64,000 bases of DNA from an uncultured Ruminiclostridium sp. (GTDB lineage Bacteria; Bacillota; Clostridia; Oscillospirales; Ruminococcaceae): positions 1 through 64,000 of the forward strand of contig CAJUQV010000019.1 in NCBI GenBank assembly GCA_910588335.1, written 5' to 3'. Made by a program: the position numbers and the translations under genes. Of the stretch, positions 26,443-35,691 are shown in pieces. How positions within the stretch are numbered: position 1 is the stretch's first letter; every line of letters starts with the position of its first letter. Below the pieces are notes generated by a model that saw only the letters and a program-made list of their open reading frames with translations, made no database searches and had not been told where the DNA came from.

Positions 26443-26472
26443 AAAAGGGGCTGTTTTACGCAGTCCCTTTTG
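26443..26472 (+). terminator. Terminator after ypeB
   Basis: AAAAGGGGCTG pairs with CAGTCCCTTTT around a short loop. It starts about 50 bases after the ypeB stop codon. Confidence 0.65.
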
Positions 26473-26698
26473 TTAAAAACGCGAAATAAAGCCGATTTCA
26501 CTTGACTTTTTTTGTTTTTGCAAGTAAAATACATATTGTAAATATATAATATAAAAATGCACACTCTTTATTTTTCACACCGCGGTTTAATGCACAAATT
26601 AAAAATATTGCGGAGTCTATCGGATAAACCGATCCCGTGTAAACCGCAAGTGCATTGCCCCCAAAAATAAAACCGCGGAGGAAGGAAACTCTATAAAA

Positions 26699-27328
26699 AT
26701 GAAAAGATACATCGGCATTTTAGCCGTTATTTTAGGAATAACCGTTTTATTTTCCGCCTGTCTCGGAAGAAATGAAGACGGCGAACAAACGAGCGACGGC
26801 ACAAGCGCCATATCCGACACGAGTACCGCGGAGTACGATTATACCGAGAATACCTCCGCGTCCACGGAAACGCTGCCCGTCACCGACATATCCACGGTAA
26901 CCTCTGTTCTCACCGAGGCAACTGAAGAAACCACCCAAGGCGACCCAATTGACAACAACAATACCATTGTACAAACCGCCGAAGCTCTTATAGGAATTTC
27001 TTTCGCCGAAAACGGCGCAAGTCCGTCGGAGGGATTCGACAATTCGGGGTTTATTTATTATGTGCTAAGGCAAAACGGATTTATAAACTGCCCCAGATTG
27101 ACGAAGGATCAGGCGTCTATGGGGACGCATATCGGCTATGAAGAGCTGAAAAGCGGCGATCTGGCATTTTTCTGCACCGCCGACAGCGGAAATCCCGACT
27201 TCGGGGGAATATATATCGGAGAAGGACAGATGATTTACTCGCCTATGCCGGGGCAGACGGTAAAGATAGCGGATATTACCTCTGATTACTGGAAGGGGAC
27301 TTTTGTTACGGGAATAAGCCTTTCTTAA
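26699..27328 (+). CDS. Lipoprotein with a degenerate (inactive) NlpC/P60 domain
   Basis: 209 residues. The lipobox is VLFSACLG (lipidated Cys at about 21), followed by a Ser/Thr/Glu-rich linker (25-90) and an NlpC/P60-like domain (92-209). In active enzymes the nucleophile lies in FDCSGF; here it reads FDNSGF, so Cys is replaced by Asn. The catalytic His of HVGIYIG is also missing (GGIYIGEGQ). The rest of the domain (LKSGDLAFF, MIYSPMPGQTVKI) is well kept, so the fold is probably preserved for binding peptidoglycan rather than cutting it. It lies on the same strand as ypeB, 307 bases downstream and beyond a terminator. It overlaps the convergent hydrolase gene by 4 bases. Confidence 0.8.
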   Translation: MKRYIGILAVILGITVLFSACLGRNEDGEQTSDGTSAISDTSTAEYDYTENTSASTETLPVTDISTVTSVLTEATEETTQGDPIDNNNTIVQTAEALIGISFAENGASPSEGFDNSGFIYYVLRQNGFINCPRLTKDQASMGTHIGYEELKSGDLAFFCTADSGNPDFGGIYIGEGQMIYSPMPGQTVKIADITSDYWKGTFVTGISLS

Positions 27329-28290
27329 GATGAAGCTCTGCGAACTATCCGGTCTATTATTTTATCCATGGCGCTTCTGCCCGTAATATGACCGCTGTTT
27401 TCGATTTCCGCAAAACTTAGGTTATTGTTCCCTGTTTCGGTAATAAAGCTTTTCACCATTTCGGTGGAGGTTACGATATCTTTATCTCCCTGCATTATAA
27501 AATATGGCACTTTTACGTTTTCCAGAACGTTTCGGATGTCGATTTCAAGCAGCTCTTTCATCAAAGAGCTGTTTTTCATATATCCGTTTATTGCCACCGC
27601 CTTGAAATCCTTAAAGCTGTAATCGGGACTCGTAAGCATACCTTTTATTATACTTCCTATGGGCGCTGATTTATCGGCTTTGCACACATAACCCTCGGTG
27701 TATTTTCTTATAAATGACATTATAAGCTTGGCGTTATCAATATTGCGTTCGTTCATTATCGCTCCGAGCTTTTTCTTTTTACTTTCGGGCATTTTTGAAG
27801 CTTCAAGCGCTTTTTTCACTTCACTGTTGAAGGTCATTTCACATATCACCTGTCCGTATGTAAAAACACCGTCAAGCATATCGGCTTCGGGAGAAGCGGC
27901 GGCATATGCCGCCAATATGCTGCCCCATGATATTCCGAAAAGATAAAGCTTATTTTCCGGAAAGCACCGTTTTGTTTCCCGTATCAGATCGGAGGTCATA
28001 TCCGTAAAATTCTTTATGCGAAAGGAATCGTCTATGGGGTGATTGTTTATTCCGCAGCCCAATTGATCCCAACAGACCAAAGTCAGCTTTTCGGTTATTT
28101 CGGGAAATATTCCACGGCAGCCCTCGGAAAAAGGTACGGGGGAACCGGGGCCGCCGTGCAGACAGATTACAATAGGGTTGTTTTTATATTTTCCATCAAT
28201 CATTACTTTCTGGGGATATCCGCCGAGAGTTAATGTGCGCAGCTCGGATAGCTCATCGGTTTGTATGGCTGTTTTACGGGATTTGTTCAT
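27325..28290 (-). CDS. Alpha/beta hydrolase, proline iminopeptidase-like
   Basis: 321 residues. The oxyanion-hole motif HGGPGS is at about 45, as in prolyl aminopeptidase (S33). The nucleophile elbow is GISWGS (about 124), and the acid and His are in QGDKDIV (about 270) and NSGHITG (about 297). A helical cap (about 160-235) lies between strands 6 and 7. It is expected to hydrolyse a small ester or an N-terminal Pro peptide; the substrate is uncertain. It is cytosolic, with no signal peptide. RBS AAAGGAGTGCC precedes the start. It is a single gene convergent with the NlpC/P60-like lipoprotein. Confidence 0.85.
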   Translation of the reverse strand: MNKSRKTAIQTDELSELRTLTLGGYPQKVMIDGKYKNNPIVICLHGGPGSPVPFSEGCRGIFPEITEKLTLVCWDQLGCGINNHPIDDSFRIKNFTDMTSDLIRETKRCFPENKLYLFGISWGSILAAYAAASPEADMLDGVFTYGQVICEMTFNSEVKKALEASKMPESKKKKLGAIMNERNIDNAKLIMSFIRKYTEGYVCKADKSAPIGSIIKGMLTSPDYSFKDFKAVAINGYMKNSSLMKELLEIDIRNVLENVKVPYFIMQGDKDIVTSTEMVKSFITETGNNNLSFAEIENSGHITGRSAMDKIIDRIVRRASS

Positions 28291-28367
28291 TGAATGGCAC
28301 TCCTTTTATGGTTTATATGTTAATTATAGCATATAGGATATAGGGAAGTCAATAATATATTGATATA

Positions 28368-28396
28368 GAGCTTATATTCATTGTAGTGCTACAATA
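28368..28396 (+). repeat. Second-family repeat, partial copy c
   Basis: A GAGCTTATATTCATTG end, matching the start of the element at 19307, followed directly by the palindrome ATTGTAG-TG-CTACAAT. It abuts variable-hairpin copy E. Confidence 0.35.
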
Positions 28397-28404
28397 AAAA
28401 AGCG

Positions 28405-28525
28405 TTAATACTGTTAACCGATTAAAAATTGGAAAAATGGTTTTTAATCGGTTAACAGTACTTCGGATGTAATAACCATTTTGACTGTGATTTTATCCTG
28501 TGTCAAAATGGTTATTAGTATAAAA
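28405..28525. repeat. Variable-hairpin repeat, copy E
   Basis: Two perfect hairpins unrelated in sequence to those of copies A-D: a 20-base arm (28409-28428 with 28441-28460) and a 15-base arm (28471-28485 with 28502-28516). A CTTCGGATG spacer separates them and the right end is ATTAGTATAAAA. Confidence 0.65.
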
Positions 28526-28544
28526 ATTCCATATTCTATTGCAT

Positions 28545-28572
28545 TTGACCGCTACTTGTGATACAATATAAT
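28545..28572 (+). promoter_or_regulatory. Promoter of the large membrane protein gene
   Basis: TTGACC at 28545-28550 and TATAAT at 28567-28572 with a 16-base spacer, 59 bases before the start codon. It lies just after repeat copy E. Confidence 0.6.
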
Positions 28573-28630
28573 AAATATATCAATTCACCGCATACCGAGG
28601 ACTAACTCAACAGAAAAATCGGAGGAAACA

Positions 28631-31249
28631 ATGGAGCAGAATAGTACACCCACAAACCGACAGACCGACAGCGAATACAGCTTCCCCCAAAATAAAGAAC
28701 AGTTTCAAAAGGTGCTACAGCAGGCGCAGCAGGGACAGTATCAACAAGCCCCGCCTGTTTCCGAGGAACTGCACACGGCTAACTCAGCTAACACTAATAA
28801 CGTGAATACGACCAATATGGCAAATACGGGGAATACATATTCATATCAGCAAGGACAGACTCAGCAGTATAATGACCTGATACATTACAGTGCGGACGAT
28901 ATCCCACAGCAAAACGATTTTAACGAATATCAGCAGCCCGTTTATTCAAGTAGTCTTACTCCCGTGAAAAAAAGGTTAAACCCACTTGTAATAATACTTC
29001 CCGTGATTTTGGCGATTATCGCGGGGGCGGTGGTTTTCTTTATTCTGCTGAACAATACCGTATCTTACCGCAAAGCGGAGGAAAACTATTTCAACAGCCT
29101 CAGCAGCATGTTTTTTGAAAAATATACGGAGTCTTCGGGAGAAAACGGGGCAAGTGCTCCCCAAAAAGCAGAAATAAAGATTTCAATACCCGCTGCGGAA
29201 TTGTCGGATATAGGTTTTAACGAAATATCTCTCAAGGCGGATACGGCGGTAAGCGGAGAAACATTTTACAGTATGTTGGACGCTGCGTTTGGGGAGCTGA
29301 ACGTTACCCTCGAAAACTGGACGGACAGGGAAACACTTACAAACATTCTGTTTATACCCGAAATATCCGATTTATATCTTTATTTAAAAACAAATCCAAA
29401 GGAAGATCAAACGGAGGATTTCAGCAAAATATATGACGATATTTACGGCAAGCTGACGGATATTTACTTTGAGCTGACGGGCGATCCCCAAATAGAGAAA
29501 AACGTCGAATTTACCGCAGACGGAAAAGTTTTCAAAGCGGACAGGTATATCGTCAAGCTCAACGGGACTGATATTGCGAAGCTTATAAAAGGAACCGCAG
29601 AGACCCTTTTGGATAACGAATCGGCGGCAGCGGCGCTTTGCCGGTTTTTGGGATATAAAAATAAGGCGGAGCTTTTGGAAAGCGAAAGCTACCAGGAAAT
29701 GATCAAGGAGCTTGACGATATAATAAACGGAGTTAAAACCGACGAAACCTCCTTTCTTATGTCCGTTTATGTAAAAAACAAGACAATTATAGGCCGCGAG
29801 ATAGTTTTTACGGACGCGGACGCTTCAAACAGTAAGGCGTCGGACAATGTAAGCCTTGCCGATATGAGCGACAGCGGACTTAATGAGACTGCGGATATTA
29901 ACGATAGTTTCAACGAAAAGCTGTACGTCAACATTTATCGGATCCCCACCGAAAAAGGGCAGTTCTCTCATATTTATTTTAAAACGATTCAGAAATCATT
30001 AAGCTACGACGGCTCCGAAAAAATGTACACCTCAGAAATGTATCTGACCTGCGACGATGAGATAAGCGGAAATGATAAGAATATTCACGGCGGGAAGCTG
30101 ACCTTCGGCGTAACCGATATCGGCGGGGATTCGGATACATTTACGGCGGACTATGCGGATCTTGCGATTACAAAGGAGCTTTTTCAAAGGCAAATAAATA
30201 TTGCCTATGCCAACAAACCTGCTCTTTCCATGAACGCGCAGCTCAGCACCGACGGAGACAAAAGGCTATTTGATCTTATCGTACCAAACATACTTACAGT
30301 CAATCTGACTTTATCTCCTTCCGAGCTTGAATTCAAGGATGAACCAGTTCTTATTGAAGGACAGTATGTGGAATTTCCGAAAGATGAAGAGAATAAATCC
30401 GCTTTGGAAGCGGGAGCCGAGGAAAAACTTAAGAATGACGTTTTAAACTTTATCTATAAGGTTATGGGCATCGAGCCGTTTTACGGAGATGAGGGTTCGG
30501 AGTATAATGATGATTTTCTTAATGTTAACGAGGAAAACGTTGAGACAAACGAAGGCGGCGATTCCACAACGCTTGCTCCCACGGACGGCAATAACGCTTC
30601 GGAAACGGAGATAAATAAAGAAAACGTTTCCGAAAGCACCGAAGTTTCCCCGACGGAAACAAGCACGGCCGCGATGGAATCTGAAACAAATCCCACCCAA
30701 ACTGCCGATACCGCTCCCGTTCAAAACGCGGAAACGGAAACTTCAGTACCCATAATTATACCCACGGTTTCCTCAATAGACACGGGAAACGCTCAGAAAA
30801 TAACCGGAGCACAGGTGGACGGATTTAACAAAGGAAATTACTATAAAACGGAAATCTACGTGGACGGTGAAAAAGACGCTTCGTCAAATGTTTCCGTAAC
30901 GGAGCTTCAAGGACGGTTCGACAGTTATATCAAGGGGAAAGTCTTACAGGTGGATTTCGCCGAAGGGTACAAATTCGATTCGGCGCTTATAGTACTCACT
31001 TTTCCGGCCGAAACCATAAGCGGCGGCAGAAATTATCCCAATAGTACTACGCTTAAAGGATTGAACAGATATATGGTGCTCGGCGCGAACGAGGGAGATG
31101 AATACGGGGATAAAGAGATAGAATGTTACAGGTATTCGGATAGACAGATAGGATTTATAGCGGAAAAATCCGGATATTATTATGTGGTTGATATGGATAA
31201 TTTTTTCTTTAGCGTTCTTGGAACAAATCCGGATGAAATAGGAAACTGA
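28631..31249 (+). CDS. Large single-pass membrane protein of unknown function
   Basis: 872 residues; family not recognised. The N-terminal 115 residues are low-complexity, rich in Gln and Asn (QQAQQGQYQQ; NTNNVNTTNM) and probably cytosolic. A membrane segment follows at about 118-140 (LVIILPVILAIIAGAVVFFILL). The large extracellular part has alternating beta-strand and charged helical stretches (about 160-600), then a Thr/Glu/Ser-rich linker (about 635-710), then a C-terminal domain of about 150 residues ending in FFSVLGTNPDEIGN. There is no sortase signal. RBS CGGAGGAA and the promoter at 28545 support expression as a single gene. Membrane-anchored proteins of this plan occur in Clostridia, but I can assign no activity. 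Confidence 0.75.
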   Translation: MEQNSTPTNRQTDSEYSFPQNKEQFQKVLQQAQQGQYQQAPPVSEELHTANSANTNNVNTTNMANTGNTYSYQQGQTQQYNDLIHYSADDIPQQNDFNEYQQPVYSSSLTPVKKRLNPLVIILPVILAIIAGAVVFFILLNNTVSYRKAEENYFNSLSSMFFEKYTESSGENGASAPQKAEIKISIPAAELSDIGFNEISLKADTAVSGETFYSMLDAAFGELNVTLENWTDRETLTNILFIPEISDLYLYLKTNPKEDQTEDFSKIYDDIYGKLTDIYFELTGDPQIEKNVEFTADGKVFKADRYIVKLNGTDIAKLIKGTAETLLDNESAAAALCRFLGYKNKAELLESESYQEMIKELDDIINGVKTDETSFLMSVYVKNKTIIGREIVFTDADASNSKASDNVSLADMSDSGLNETADINDSFNEKLYVNIYRIPTEKGQFSHIYFKTIQKSLSYDGSEKMYTSEMYLTCDDEISGNDKNIHGGKLTFGVTDIGGDSDTFTADYADLAITKELFQRQINIAYANKPALSMNAQLSTDGDKRLFDLIVPNILTVNLTLSPSELEFKDEPVLIEGQYVEFPKDEENKSALEAGAEEKLKNDVLNFIYKVMGIEPFYGDEGSEYNDDFLNVNEENVETNEGGDSTTLAPTDGNNASETEINKENVSESTEVSPTETSTAAMESETNPTQTADTAPVQNAETETSVPIIIPTVSSIDTGNAQKITGAQVDGFNKGNYYKTEIYVDGEKDASSNVSVTELQGRFDSYIKGKVLQVDFAEGYKFDSALIVLTFPAETISGGRNYPNSTTLKGLNRYMVLGANEGDEYGDKEIECYRYSDRQIGFIAEKSGYYYVVDMDNFFFSVLGTNPDEIGN

Positions 31250-31250
31250 T

Positions 31251-31270
31251 ATAATACCAATTGGTATTAT
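31251..31270. repeat. Variable-hairpin repeat, copy H (fused ends only)
   Basis: A perfect 20-base palindrome in which the left end (TAATACCAAT) is joined directly to the right end (ATTGGTATTA) with nothing between. It immediately follows the membrane protein gene and abuts the next repeat. Confidence 0.5.
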
Positions 31271-31274
31271 TTTT

Positions 31275-31460
31275 CTGCCGAAGTCTCTTTGCACCGACTT
31301 TGGGCAAATGACCGAACACCTTGTGTGTTAAAATTTCTTGACTTGTTTATTGCGCAAGCTGCAAGCCTTGTGACTTTGAAAAAGTCACAAGGAAATCTTT
31401 GCCATGTCAGCGACAAAATTCGCTCGAAAATCCACGCACAAATGCAATAAATACAAGCTC
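31275..31460 (-). repeat. Second-family repeat, copy b
   Basis: Read on the minus strand it begins GAGCTTGTATTTATTG and runs through GTGCGTGG, ATTTTGT, CTGACATGGCAAAG, like the copy at 19307. The hairpin at the matching position is instead CCTTGTGAC...GTCACAAGG. AAGAAATTTTAACACACA follows. No gene is seen in it. Confidence 0.5.
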
Positions 31461-31518
31461 TCAAAAAACGTTAAACAACAAGAAATACTAAAAGCCGTAA
31501 CAATAAGGAGCATATTAT

Positions 31519-33717
31519 ATGAGCATCATTGTAAATGAAAAGGAACTTTTTTTCACGCTTCGCACCGCCAACAGCGAATATCAGATAAAGGCGGACAAAT
31601 TCGGAGTTTTAAAGCATATCTGGTACGGAGAGATAACAGGACGGGATATGGATTATCTGCTTCACCGTCCCGACGTGGGTTTTTCCGGCTCAATATACGA
31701 GGCTGACAACCGGCGTGCTTACTCTCTTGACACAATGCCGCTGGAATACCCCTGCGGCGGCGTGGGAGATTTTCGCGTTCCCGCTATTTGCGTAACCCAT
31801 TCCGACGGAAGCACGGCGCTGGATCTTCGGTTCAAGGAATATTGCATAAAAAGCGGAAAGTATGCAATACCTCAATTACCTGCCGTTTATTCGGAGAAAT
31901 CGGAGGCACAGACCTTGGAAATTACGCTTCGGGATACCGCTTCCGAAACGGAGGTTGTACTCAGGTACGGAGTACTTGAAGATAAGGATATAATCACACG
32001 GAGCGCAGAAATACGCAACTTCGGCGAAAAAGAAATATTCATCAAAAAAGCCGCTTCTCTTTGTCTTGAACTGCCGCAGGGAAAATGGGAATGGATACAT
32101 TTTCACGGAAGGCACGCAATGGAAAGGCAGACGGAACGTACTCCGATAATTCACGGCATACAGGAAAGCTCAAGTTTACGAGGAACTTCAAGCCATCAGC
32201 AGAATCCATCCTTTATAATCTGCTCGCCCGACTGCGGTGAGAATCACGGAGAATGCTACGGAGCGTTTTTTGTATACAGCGGAAGCTTCAAAACTCAGAT
32301 CGAATATGACCAACTGAAACAGACAAGGGCTGTAATGGGTATAAATCCCGATATATTCGGTTGGAGCCTAAAGGGCGGAGAAAACTTTTTCACCCCCGAA
32401 GCTGTAATGACATACAGCGGCGCGGGATTTTCCCCGCTTTCCCAAAATTTCCATAGAGTCATAAGAGAAAATATCTGCCGCGGAAAATATAAGCTTACGG
32501 AACGGCCGGTGCTTATAAACAACTGGGAAGCAACCTACTTTGATTTTGACGGGGACAAAATTCTCCGTATCGCAGAGGAAGCGGCGAAACTTGGGGTGGA
32601 TATGCTCGTACTGGATGACGGTTGGTTCGGAAAACGAAACGACGACTGTTCAGGGCTGGGCGACTGGTTTGTCAACGAAGAAAAGCTTAAAGGAAGCTTA
32701 GGCGTACTTGTTGAAAAAATAAAAAAGCTTGGTCTGAAATTCGGAATCTGGTTTGAACCCGAAATGATATCGGAAGACAGCGATCTATACCGCGCTCATC
32801 CCGATTGGGCAATAGCAATTCCCGGAAGAAAGCCTACGCGCGCCCGCTATCAGTTGGTTCTGGATATGTCCAGAAAGGATGTAAGAGACTATCTGTACGA
32901 TTCTATCGGCAAAATACTTAAGAGCGCTGATATATCTTATGTTAAGTGGGACGCAAACCGCAGCATATGCGATTGGTATTCTGCCGAACTTTCTCCGGAA
33001 CGGCAATGCGAACTGCCGCACAGATATGTACTTGGGCTTTATGAGCTTCTGGAAAGGCTCACCTCGGATTTCCCCAACGTATTGTTTGAGGGGTGCAGCG
33101 GCGGAGGCGGACGATTTGACGCGGGTATGCTGTACTACTATCCCCAGATATGGTGCAGCGATGATACCGACGCGTATGAGCGGACAAAAATACAGTACGG
33201 AACCTCCTTTATTTATCCGATATCGGCGGTTGGCTCGCACATTTCGGTCGTGCCCAACCATCAGACGGGGAGAATCACCCCAATCGAATCGAGAGCCGTC
33301 ACCGCAATGGCGGGTAGCTTCGGATATGAGCTTGATCTCGGTTCTCTTTCCGACGAAGAAAAGGGTCTTGTGTCACAGCAGATAAAAAGCTTCAAAAAAT
33401 ACGGTCCGCTTATCCACAACGGTAAATATTACCGCTTAAGCAACCCAATGACGGAAAATTCCGCTCTGTGGGAATTTGTGTCGGAGGATAAATCGGAAGC
33501 GCTTATTCAGGGAATGATATTCCGCAAGATACCTAATATGAAGCGCATTTCCGTAAAAGCGGAAGGACTTTCTCCCGACAGCTTTTATAGGATCGAAGGA
33601 AGCGATGAGCTTTACACGGGAAAAGCGCTGATGTGCGGAGGGATTCTTCTTGATGACATGTGGGGAGATTACCGCGCGGTGGAAATCCATCTGATAAAGA
33701 ACAACGCAGACAATTAA
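31519..33717 (+). CDS. Alpha-galactosidase, GH36
   Basis: 732 residues, the size of tetrameric bacterial GH36 enzymes. An N-terminal beta-sandwich (about 1-330) leads into the catalytic barrel, which has VLDDGWFGKR (about 370), KFGIWFEPEM and YVKWDANRSI with the nucleophile Asp (about 476). The acid/base Asp is in IWCSDDTDAYER (about 550). CSGGGGRFD is a family signature. It removes alpha-1,6-galactose from raffinose-type oligosaccharides or galactomannan, in the cytosol since there is no signal peptide. No sugar transporter is adjacent. RBS AAGGAG precedes the start. A sugar-nucleotide-epimerase-like gene follows after 48 bases on the same strand. Confidence 0.93.
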   Translation: MSIIVNEKELFFTLRTANSEYQIKADKFGVLKHIWYGEITGRDMDYLLHRPDVGFSGSIYEADNRRAYSLDTMPLEYPCGGVGDFRVPAICVTHSDGSTALDLRFKEYCIKSGKYAIPQLPAVYSEKSEAQTLEITLRDTASETEVVLRYGVLEDKDIITRSAEIRNFGEKEIFIKKAASLCLELPQGKWEWIHFHGRHAMERQTERTPIIHGIQESSSLRGTSSHQQNPSFIICSPDCGENHGECYGAFFVYSGSFKTQIEYDQLKQTRAVMGINPDIFGWSLKGGENFFTPEAVMTYSGAGFSPLSQNFHRVIRENICRGKYKLTERPVLINNWEATYFDFDGDKILRIAEEAAKLGVDMLVLDDGWFGKRNDDCSGLGDWFVNEEKLKGSLGVLVEKIKKLGLKFGIWFEPEMISEDSDLYRAHPDWAIAIPGRKPTRARYQLVLDMSRKDVRDYLYDSIGKILKSADISYVKWDANRSICDWYSAELSPERQCELPHRYVLGLYELLERLTSDFPNVLFEGCSGGGGRFDAGMLYYYPQIWCSDDTDAYERTKIQYGTSFIYPISAVGSHISVVPNHQTGRITPIESRAVTAMAGSFGYELDLGSLSDEEKGLVSQQIKSFKKYGPLIHNGKYYRLSNPMTENSALWEFVSEDKSEALIQGMIFRKIPNMKRISVKAEGLSPDSFYRIEGSDELYTGKALMCGGILLDDMWGDYRAVEIHLIKNNADN

Positions 33718-33765
33718 CGTTTTCTGCCGGTATATTTTTTATAAAATCAAAAAGGAAAAAACAAT

Positions 33766-34788
33766 ATGAAAATTCTGCTTATAGGCGGTACTGGAACCAT
33801 AAGCACCGCAATTTCACAAAGACTTGCAGATTTAAACCATGAACTTTATCTTTTAAACAGGGGGAACCTTAACGAGACGCTCCCCTCTCATATTCACTTT
33901 ATAAAAACCGATATAAACAATGAAAAAGAAGCTGAGGAAAAGCTTCGCGGCATAGAATTCGACGCAGTATGCGACTTTATAGGATTTGTAAAGCCGCAGT
34001 TGGAGCGGGACTACCGCCTGTTCAACGGAAGGACAAAACAGTTTGTGTATATAAGCTCCGCTTCCGCTTACAACAAGCCTCCCCGCGACTATGTGATAAA
34101 CGAGGGAACTTCTCTTGCAAATCCGTACTGGGCATATTCGAGAAACAAGATAGAATGCGAAGAATACCTCATGAAAATGTACCGTGAAAACGGGTTCCCC
34201 GTAACCATAGTGCGTCCCAGCCACACCTACTGTGAAAAATCCGTTCCCTTGGGCGTACACGGAAAAAACGGAAGTTGGCAGGTAATAAAGCGTATGCTTG
34301 AGGGAAAGCCCGTTATAATTCACGGGGACGGCACCTCGCTTTGGACCATGACCGACAGCCGCGACTTTGCAAAAGGTTTTATCGGACTTCTGGGTAATCC
34401 TCACACCATAGGGGAAGCATTTCAGATTACCTCGGACGAAACTCTCACATGGAATCAAATCTATAAAACCATTGCAGACTGCTTAAAAGTGAAATTCAAG
34501 CCTTATTATGTTTCTTCCGAGTTTCTTGCCGCCGTAAGCGATTATGATTTTGAGGGAAGTTTAACGGGAGATAAATCCAACTCTGTGGTATTTGACAATA
34601 AAAAGCTGAAAAAAGCGGTGCCCGATTTTGCTGCCTCGATAAGATTTGAAGAAGGCGTCGGAAGGACGCTTGAATATGTTCTCAGCCACAAGGAATGTCA
34701 GGTTGAGGATCCGGAATTTGACTCATGGTGCGACAAAGTTATAAACGCTATGGAAACGGCAAAAAAAGAAATTAACGAAAATATTTAA
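33766..34788 (+). CDS. NAD-dependent epimerase/dehydratase (extended SDR)
   Basis: 340 residues. The N-terminal dinucleotide-binding motif is GGTGTIS (about 7-13). The Ser/Thr-Tyr-Lys centre is replaced by a Tyr-x3-Lys-like stretch around YWAYSRNKIECEEYL. The C-terminal substrate domain resembles the group of chloroplast-stem-loop/UDP-sugar epimerase-like proteins (IRPSHTY; GDGTSLWTMTDSRDFAKGF). It probably alters a nucleotide sugar or related diol; the substrate is unknown. It has RBS AAAAAGGAAA and follows the alpha-galactosidase gene, so a role in galactose or oligosaccharide use is possible. Confidence 0.8.
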   Translation: MKILLIGGTGTISTAISQRLADLNHELYLLNRGNLNETLPSHIHFIKTDINNEKEAEEKLRGIEFDAVCDFIGFVKPQLERDYRLFNGRTKQFVYISSASAYNKPPRDYVINEGTSLANPYWAYSRNKIECEEYLMKMYRENGFPVTIVRPSHTYCEKSVPLGVHGKNGSWQVIKRMLEGKPVIIHGDGTSLWTMTDSRDFAKGFIGLLGNPHTIGEAFQITSDETLTWNQIYKTIADCLKVKFKPYYVSSEFLAAVSDYDFEGSLTGDKSNSVVFDNKKLKKAVPDFAASIRFEEGVGRTLEYVLSHKECQVEDPEFDSWCDKVINAMETAKKEINENI

Positions 34789-34811
34789 GTCGAAAGGTTT
34801 GTAAAAGTTTG

Positions 34812-34866
34812 ATAACAATATCTTTTAAAACTGTGGATATTGCGTCAGTTTTAAAAGATTGGCAGA
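34812..34866. repeat. Variable-hairpin repeat, copy D
   Basis: CAATATCTTTTAAAACTG (34816-34833) pairs with CAGTTTTAAAAGATTGG (34846-34862). It shares the CTTTTAAAACTGTGG core with copies A-C and GCGTCA with copy C. It lies in the gap between the epimerase and SDR genes. Confidence 0.5.
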
Positions 34867-34914
34867 AAAAGAACTCTTTTAAACACTTCCCAAGAAGAAA
34901 GGAAGGTCATAAAA

Positions 34915-35667
34915 ATGGTAGACGTAAAAGGAAAATGGGCGCTTATTACCGGCGCCGCAAGAGGAATAGGATATCTTACCGCGAAAATGATGGCGGAAAG
35001 GGGCTGTAACCTTATTCTTCACGGAAGAACCAAAGAACACTGCGTAAAAATTCAGTCGGAGGTACAAAGTCTTGGAGTTGAGGCATATTCAGTCGCCGCG
35101 GAGCTTACCAATCCCGATGCCGTTGAACTTATGTTAAAGGAAATCGACGAAAAAGGAACGCAAGTGGATATAGTACTCAACAATGCGGGTATGCAGATAG
35201 CTTACCGCACCGATTACTTTAAAACTCCGGTCTCCGATTATACGGAGAGCTTTATGGCAAATACCATAGCCCCCGCCATGATTTGTTATCACTTTTTGCC
35301 CAAAATGATAGAGCGGGGATTCGGAAGAATAGTAAATACCACAAGCGGTATACGTCTTGAACCGGAACAGGCGGGTTATTCCGCCAGCAAGGCGGCTCTT
35401 GACAAAATCACAATTGACCTCGGCTCAAAGGTAAACGGCACCGACGTAATGATAAACCTTACCGATCCCGGATGGTGCAGAACGGATTTAGGTGGCTCCA
35501 ACGCCCCGAACGCTCCGGAAAGCGCCATACCGGGAATCGCGGTAGGCGCTTTCGTGGACGATAAAAAATCGGGAAGATATTTAAACGCTCCGTTCTTTGC
35601 GGGACTTACCCTTGAGGAAGCGGTAGCCAAGGCGGAAAAAGAATTTGACAGTCCTTACGGAAAATAA
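34915..35667 (+). CDS. Short-chain dehydrogenase/reductase
   Basis: 250 residues, a classical SDR. Cofactor motif TGAARGIG (12-19), NNAG (about 91), catalytic Ser in NTTSGIR (about 142) and Tyr-x3-Lys in YSASK (about 156-160). The TGXXXGXG pattern with no acidic residue at the end of strand 2 but an Arg (HGRTKE) suggests NADP(H). It oxidises or reduces an alcohol/ketone; the substrate is unknown. RBS GAAAGGAAGG precedes the start. It is on the same strand as the GH36 and epimerase genes, with repeat copy D between. Confidence 0.9.
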   Translation: MVDVKGKWALITGAARGIGYLTAKMMAERGCNLILHGRTKEHCVKIQSEVQSLGVEAYSVAAELTNPDAVELMLKEIDEKGTQVDIVLNNAGMQIAYRTDYFKTPVSDYTESFMANTIAPAMICYHFLPKMIERGFGRIVNTTSGIRLEPEQAGYSASKAALDKITIDLGSKVNGTDVMINLTDPGWCRTDLGGSNAPNAPESAIPGIAVGAFVDDKKSGRYLNAPFFAGLTLEEAVAKAEKEFDSPYGK

Positions 35668-35691
35668 TTTATACTTTTATACTGATATATG

